This document shows, piece by piece, positions 5,911 to 9,225 of a stretch of 9,225 bases of DNA. The translations under genes and the position numbers were made by a program. This DNA comes from Asanoa sp040654855 (GTDB lineage: Bacteria; Actinomycetota; Actinomycetes; Mycobacteriales; Micromonosporaceae): contig NZ_JBFAIU010000308.1 in the NCBI RefSeq assembly GCF_040654855.1, forward strand, positions 1 to 9,225. Reading direction: 5' to 3'. Numbering within the stretch: the stretch's first letter is position 1; each line of letters opens with the position of its first letter. The notes beneath the pieces are model-generated. The model made no database searches. It worked only from the letters and a program-made list of their open reading frames with translations, and was not told where the DNA came from.

Positions 5911-7376
5911 TCGCGCGCGGCCGCGCCCATGCGGTCGGTGTTGAGCTCCGCCGACCGCATGGCGCGCCGCGACGTGGTGGCCAGGCCGATGATCAGGTTG
6001 GCCAGGCCGATCGCGCCGATCACCGCCCAGCTCGCGTGGTACGCCCGCATGAACGCCGGTGTCTGCGCCACGACGTCCACCACCTGGCCGGCGATGATCG
6101 AGCCGATGATCGCCACGCCCAGCGACTGGCCGAGCTGCCGCATGGTCGAGGCGATGCCGGCGGCGACACCGGCCTGCCGGTTGGGCATGCCGGCGACCGC
6201 GGTGTTGGTGATCGCCGCGTTGATCCAGCCGAGACCGAAGCCGATCAGGGCGTACATCACGAACAGCCGCGCGTAGTGCGGATCGTCGCGCGGGATCACG
6301 GTGATCAGGCCCGCCACGAACACCGAGGACCCGCCGATCGCGAGCGACGGCCGCGGACCCCAGCGGGCCACCACGCGACCCGATATCGGGCTGGTCACCG
6401 CCAGCAGCGCCGCCATCGGCAGGATCGCGAGCCCCGCCTCGACCGGCGAGAAGTCCAGCACGTCCTGCAGGTAGAACGTGTTGAGCAGCAGGAAGCCGCC
6501 CTGCGCGGTGAACGCCAGCAGCGCGATCGCGGTCGCGCCGGCGAACGGCGGCGAGCGGAAGAACCGCAGGTCGATCAGAGGCTCGCTGTGGTGCCTCTCC
6601 CACCACACGAAGCCCAGCAGCCCGGCGACGGTGGCCACGAAGCAGCCGATGATCACCGGCGACGTCCAGCCCTCCATCGGCACCTCGATGATCCCGAAGG
6701 CCAGCGACCCGACCGTGACCACCAGCAGGGCCTGACCGACCGGGTCGAACCGGCGCCGCGTCGCCGCCATCGACTCGCGGATGTAGCGGCCCGCCAGCAC
6801 CATCGCGGTGAGCGCGATGGGCACGTTGATCAGGAAGATCGCCCGCCAGGTGAACGCCTGCACCAGCGCGCCGCCCAGGATCGGGCCGGCGGCGATGCTC
6901 AGGCCGACGGTGCTGCCCCAGAAGCCGATCGCCCGGGCGCGGGCCCGCCGCTCGGTGAACGTGTTGCTGATGATCGACAGCGCCACCGGGTTGAGCATGC
7001 TGCCACCGAGCCCCTGCAGCACGCGGAAGGCGATCAGCCAGCCCAGGCTGGGCGCGAGCGCGCAGAGCAGCGAACCGATGGCGAACACGACCAGGCCGAC
7101 CTGGAACACCCGTCTTCGCCCCATCCGGTCGCCGATCGAGGCGGAGACGATCAGGAACGAAGCCAGCGCCAGCATGTACGAGGCGAGCGTCCACTGCGCG
7201 CCCTGGATCGAGGCGTGCAGGTCACGCTGGATCGACGGCAGCGCGACGTTGAGCGCGCTGGTGTCGAGTCCGACGATGAAGATGCTGCAACAACAGATGG
7301 CCAGCACCAGCGCCGCACGGCCGCGTGGCCGCCGCGCGGCTCCGGCGGCCACGCCCTGCTGTGCGGTTGCCGCCAT
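5907..7376 (-). CDS. MFS drug exporter, DHA2 (EmrB/QacA) family
   Basis: Proton-driven major facilitator antiporter in the cytoplasmic membrane, likely exporting hydrophobic or cationic drugs or a secondary metabolite. The 489 residues and about fourteen hydrophobic segments fit the DHA2 (14-helix) family. Landmarks: LDTSALNVALPSIQ (37-50), the DHA2 form of motif D1 in helix 1; GDRMGRRR (82-89), motif A between helices 2 and 3; RVLQGLGG (118-125), motif B; GSTVGLSIAAGPILGG (154-169), motif C of drug:H+ antiporters in helix 5. RDL..FF (269-273) and PNRQAGVAAGIASTMRQLGQSLG (from 398) are also typical. ATG at 7376 is used, although the only upstream purine run (GAGGG) sits about 13 bases away, so initiation looks weak. 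It is a single gene with no adjacent TetR or MarR regulator in view. Convergent with the FG-GAP gene and divergent from the STAND gene. Substrate cannot be read from sequence. Confidence 0.93.
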   Translation of the reverse strand: MAATAQQGVAAGAARRPRGRAALVLAICCCSIFIVGLDTSALNVALPSIQRDLHASIQGAQWTLASYMLALASFLIVSASIGDRMGRRRVFQVGLVVFAIGSLLCALAPSLGWLIAFRVLQGLGGSMLNPVALSIISNTFTERRARARAIGFWGSTVGLSIAAGPILGGALVQAFTWRAIFLINVPIALTAMVLAGRYIRESMAATRRRFDPVGQALLVVTVGSLAFGIIEVPMEGWTSPVIIGCFVATVAGLLGFVWWERHHSEPLIDLRFFRSPPFAGATAIALLAFTAQGGFLLLNTFYLQDVLDFSPVEAGLAILPMAALLAVTSPISGRVVARWGPRPSLAIGGSSVFVAGLITVIPRDDPHYARLFVMYALIGFGLGWINAAITNTAVAGMPNRQAGVAAGIASTMRQLGQSLGVAIIGSIIAGQVVDVVAQTPAFMRAYHASWAVIGAIGLANLIIGLATTSRRAMRSAELNTDRMGAAARD

Positions 7377-7492
7377 GCCGCTCAGGCCGCCCTCGCTCAG
7401 AGATCAGGTCCGCTTTCAGCCTATTCCGCCGGCCCTGGCGCGACCGGCCGAACGCCCGCCATACTGCCTCCGGTCGATCTCGGGGGTTGCGG
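7377..7492. other. Divergent intergenic region between exporter and STAND ATPase genes
   Basis: This 116-base gap must hold both 5' regions. I see no strong palindrome, only a short direct repeat CGCTCAG (7379-7385 and 7394-7400) near the exporter start and a lone CATACT (7460-7465) that could be a -10 for the plus-strand gene, with no good -35. No operator is claimed. Confidence 0.4.
7482..7486 (+). promoter_or_regulatory. Ribosome binding site of the STAND ATPase gene
   Basis: GGGGG six bases before the ATG at 7493. It is G-rich rather than a canonical AGGAGG, but its spacing is right and it marks the ATG directly before the first membrane helix. Confidence 0.55.
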
Positions 7493-9225
7493 ATGCGCGG
7501 CAGGGGCGCGTTGTTGCGTACGGCCGTCGTCTCGACCCTGCTCTCCGTGCTCCTGGCCGTCGCCGTGAACGTCGCGACCGGCGGCACCCTTCCGGCACCG
7601 CTGGCACCTCTGGCCCCGTACGCCTGGCTGGTCGTCGCCGTCGCGGCCGCGGTCACCGCCGTGGTCGCGATCCGTGACGCGCGGGCGGACGACCGCCCGG
7701 CCCCGCCGGCCCCACCGGCCCAGCTGCGCTCGGACGGCGGCTACACCGGACGCACCGACGACCTCGCCCGGCTGCGCCGGATGGTCGACGAAGGACATCC
7801 GGTCGTGGTGGTGACCGGACCGCCCGGCGTGGGCAAGTCGGCGCTCGCCGCACACGCCGCACACGCGCTGCGCGCCCGCTACCCCGACGGCCAGCTGTTC
7901 GCACCGCTCGGCGGCGGCAGCGGGTTGCTCGCCGACCCCGCCACCGTGCTCACGGACCTCCTCGACGCGCTCGACGCCGCGGTGTCGGGGCCGACCGACG
8001 CCGACCGCCTCGCCGCCCGCTACCGCAGCACGCTCGCCGGCCGGCGGGTGCTGGTGCTGCTCGACGACGCCCGCGACGCCGCTCAGGTGCGCCCGTTGCT
8101 GCCCGGCGCGCCGGGCTGCCTGGTGCTGATCACGAGCCGGTCGCCGCTGGCCGACCTGGCCGGCGCGGCCGGGCTGGAACTGGCGGTGCTCGGCGACGGC
8201 GACGCGCTGGCCCTGCTGCGGTCCGCCGGCGCCGCCGACCGGGTCACCGCCGAGCCCGCGGCCGCCCGCGAGGTGGTGGCCGCCTGCGGCGCGCTCCCCC
8301 TCGCGCTCCAGGTCGCCGGCGGCCGGCTGCGGGCCCGGCCGACCTGGTCGCTGGCCGACCTCGCGGCCCGACTGCGCGACGAGCGGGCGCGCCTCGACGA
8401 GCTGACCGTCGGGGACCGGGACCTGCGGGCCGTGTTCGCGGAGAGCCTCCGGCGGATCGACCCTGGCGCCGCGCTGCTGCTGCGCCGGCTGGCCCTGCTG
8501 CCCGCACCGGCGGCGGGCGGCCGGCTCGCAGCCGCCCTCCTGGACGTCCCGGTGCCGGACGCGGAGCGCGCGCTGGACCGGCTCGCGGCCGCGTCCCTTG
8601 TGTCCATATGGGACAATGGGGACGAGGTCCGCTACCGGGTGCACGACCTGGTGCGGATCTGCGCCCGCGAGCTGACGGACGACGCCGACGTGGCCGCCCT
8701 GCGGCGCGGCTACGAGGCCCTGCTGGGCCAGGCGTCGGCCGCCGACAGATCGTTGGGGTCACGGCCCTATCCCGTGTACGGCGGTGGGGATCCGGCGCTG
8801 CCCGTGGGCTGGTTCGAGGTCGACGGTGCACTGGTGCTGGCGGCGGCCCAGGACGCCGTCGGCCGCGGCTGGCCCGACCTCGCCTGGCGGCTCGTCTGCG
8901 CCACCACGAACGTCGCACTGTCCAATGCGTACGGTCTGGAGTGGATGGCGGTCGCGGGCGAGGTGCTGGCGGCCGGTCCGGGCGACGACGGTGCGGCCGC
9001 GATCCAGCTCGGTCTCGGCATGGTGCGGCAGCGCAGCGGGGTGCCGATGGCCGCGCGGGGGGCGTTGCGGGCGGCCCGCCGGGCGTACGTGGCGAAGGGC
9101 GACCGGCTGCGCGCGGCCACCGCGGCGACGTACCTGAGCATGGCGCACCGCATGACGGGGCGGTGGCGGGCCGCGCTGGCCGCCGCCGACTGGGCGATCG
9201 CCCGGCTCGACGGCGACCCGCCGCC
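7493..9225 (+). CDS. Membrane-anchored NB-ARC (STAND) ATPase with TPR-like C-terminal region, partial
   Basis: Signal-transduction ATPase of the STAND class, open to the right edge (577 residues seen, end missing). Residues 8-29 and 43-61 are two hydrophobic helices joined by a short loop, so the protein is likely a membrane hairpin with its ATPase in the cytoplasm. After a Pro/Ala-rich linker (67-77), GYTGRTDDLARL (83-94) opens the NB-ARC module: Walker A GPPGVGKS (109-116), Walker B VLVLLDDA (186-193), sensor LITSRS (212-217), GALPLAL (266-272) and the switch motif VHD (383-385). A winged-helix region leads to VHD; from about residue 440 on is helical, alanine-rich sequence with TPR-like periodicity (MAARGALRAARRAYVAKGDR..AATAATYLSMAHRMTG). 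AfsR/SARP regulators share NB-ARC-TPR but start with a DNA-binding domain, absent here. Such proteins usually switch from ADP to ATP on sensing a signal and oligomerise; signal and output here are unknown. Confidence 0.9.
   Translation, partial: MRGRGALLRTAVVSTLLSVLLAVAVNVATGGTLPAPLAPLAPYAWLVVAVAAAVTAVVAIRDARADDRPAPPAPPAQLRSDGGYTGRTDDLARLRRMVDEGHPVVVVTGPPGVGKSALAAHAAHALRARYPDGQLFAPLGGGSGLLADPATVLTDLLDALDAAVSGPTDADRLAARYRSTLAGRRVLVLLDDARDAAQVRPLLPGAPGCLVLITSRSPLADLAGAAGLELAVLGDGDALALLRSAGAADRVTAEPAAAREVVAACGALPLALQVAGGRLRARPTWSLADLAARLRDERARLDELTVGDRDLRAVFAESLRRIDPGAALLLRRLALLPAPAAGGRLAAALLDVPVPDAERALDRLAAASLVSIWDNGDEVRYRVHDLVRICARELTDDADVAALRRGYEALLGQASAADRSLGSRPYPVYGGGDPALPVGWFEVDGALVLAAAQDAVGRGWPDLAWRLVCATTNVALSNAYGLEWMAVAGEVLAAGPGDDGAAAIQLGLGMVRQRSGVPMAARGALRAARRAYVAKGDRLRAATAATYLSMAHRMTGRWRAALAAADWAIARLDGDPP

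Noticed and set aside
4741..7194. Long minus-strand frame spanning the FG-GAP gene and most of the exporter, and a matching plus-strand frame from 4875 to 7568
   Set aside because: Both run across two genes of opposite strand in wrong frames, are Arg-rich and lack motifs or ribosome sites.
5907..7376. Exporter as part of a biosynthetic gene cluster
   Set aside because: No biosynthetic enzyme or cluster regulator is adjacent in this window; only a generic DHA2 assignment is justified.
8609..8624. TGTCCATATGGGACA-like symmetry, locally AT-rich, inside the STAND gene
   Set aside because: Imperfect, lies inside a well-coded stretch (S-I-W-D-N-G) just before the VHD motif, and nothing suggests a regulatory role.
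1..9225. tRNA, rRNA, CRISPR, transposase or attachment-site sequences
   Set aside because: None recognised on either strand; all repeats seen are operator symmetry, small hairpins or the internal rhamnosidase domain duplication.

Overview
The window is very GC-rich, with strong G/C preference at third codon positions, AGGAGG-like ribosome binding sites, one GTG and one TTG start, and gene families typical of filamentous actinomycetes: a secreted GH78 rhamnosidase, an NB-ARC/TPR STAND ATPase and a DHA2 exporter. A Micromonosporaceae-like actinobacterium is my best guess. That is inference from style and families, not a match.

Layout. (1) 1-800, minus: a LacI-family regulator, cut by the window's left edge. 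(2) 801-887: an 87-base gap holding two tandem CTGYATCGATMCAG-type operators. (3) 888-4598, minus: a large secreted alpha-L-rhamnosidase with two copies of a CBM67-like sugar-binding module. (4) 4599-4833: a divergent control region with a perfect TGAAACGTTTCA palindrome placed as an operator for the rhamnosidase, and a GC hairpin in the presumed leader of the plus-strand gene. (5) 4834-5910, plus: a secreted protein with FG-GAP/VCBS-type calcium motifs and a C-terminal Ig-like domain, started by TTG. (6) 5907-7376, minus: a 14-helix DHA2 major facilitator drug exporter, whose stop overlaps the previous gene's stop in a shared CTAG. (7) 7377-7492: a short divergent gap. (8) 7493-9225, plus: a membrane-anchored NB-ARC STAND ATPase, cut by the right edge.

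How the parts may work together. The rhamnosidase and the LacI regulator lie head-to-tail on one strand and look like a plant- or glycan-rhamnoside utilisation module: an exported enzyme with extra sugar-binding domains plus a sugar-sensing repressor. The repressor's own upstream sites differ in core (ATCGAT) from the palindrome before the enzyme gene (AACGTT). The simplest reading is autoregulation of the LacI gene plus control of the enzyme by another LacI-family protein, or a regulator that tolerates both cores. The FG-GAP protein, exporter and STAND ATPase have no evident functional link to the rhamnosidase apart from position.

I found no clear undescribed system. The points most worth a second look are the double operator array, the duplicated binding module, and the two-helix STAND protein that lacks a DNA-binding domain. 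I see no RNA genes, CRISPR arrays, insertion sequences or strong intrinsic terminators, and no gene-free stretch exceeds 300 bases.
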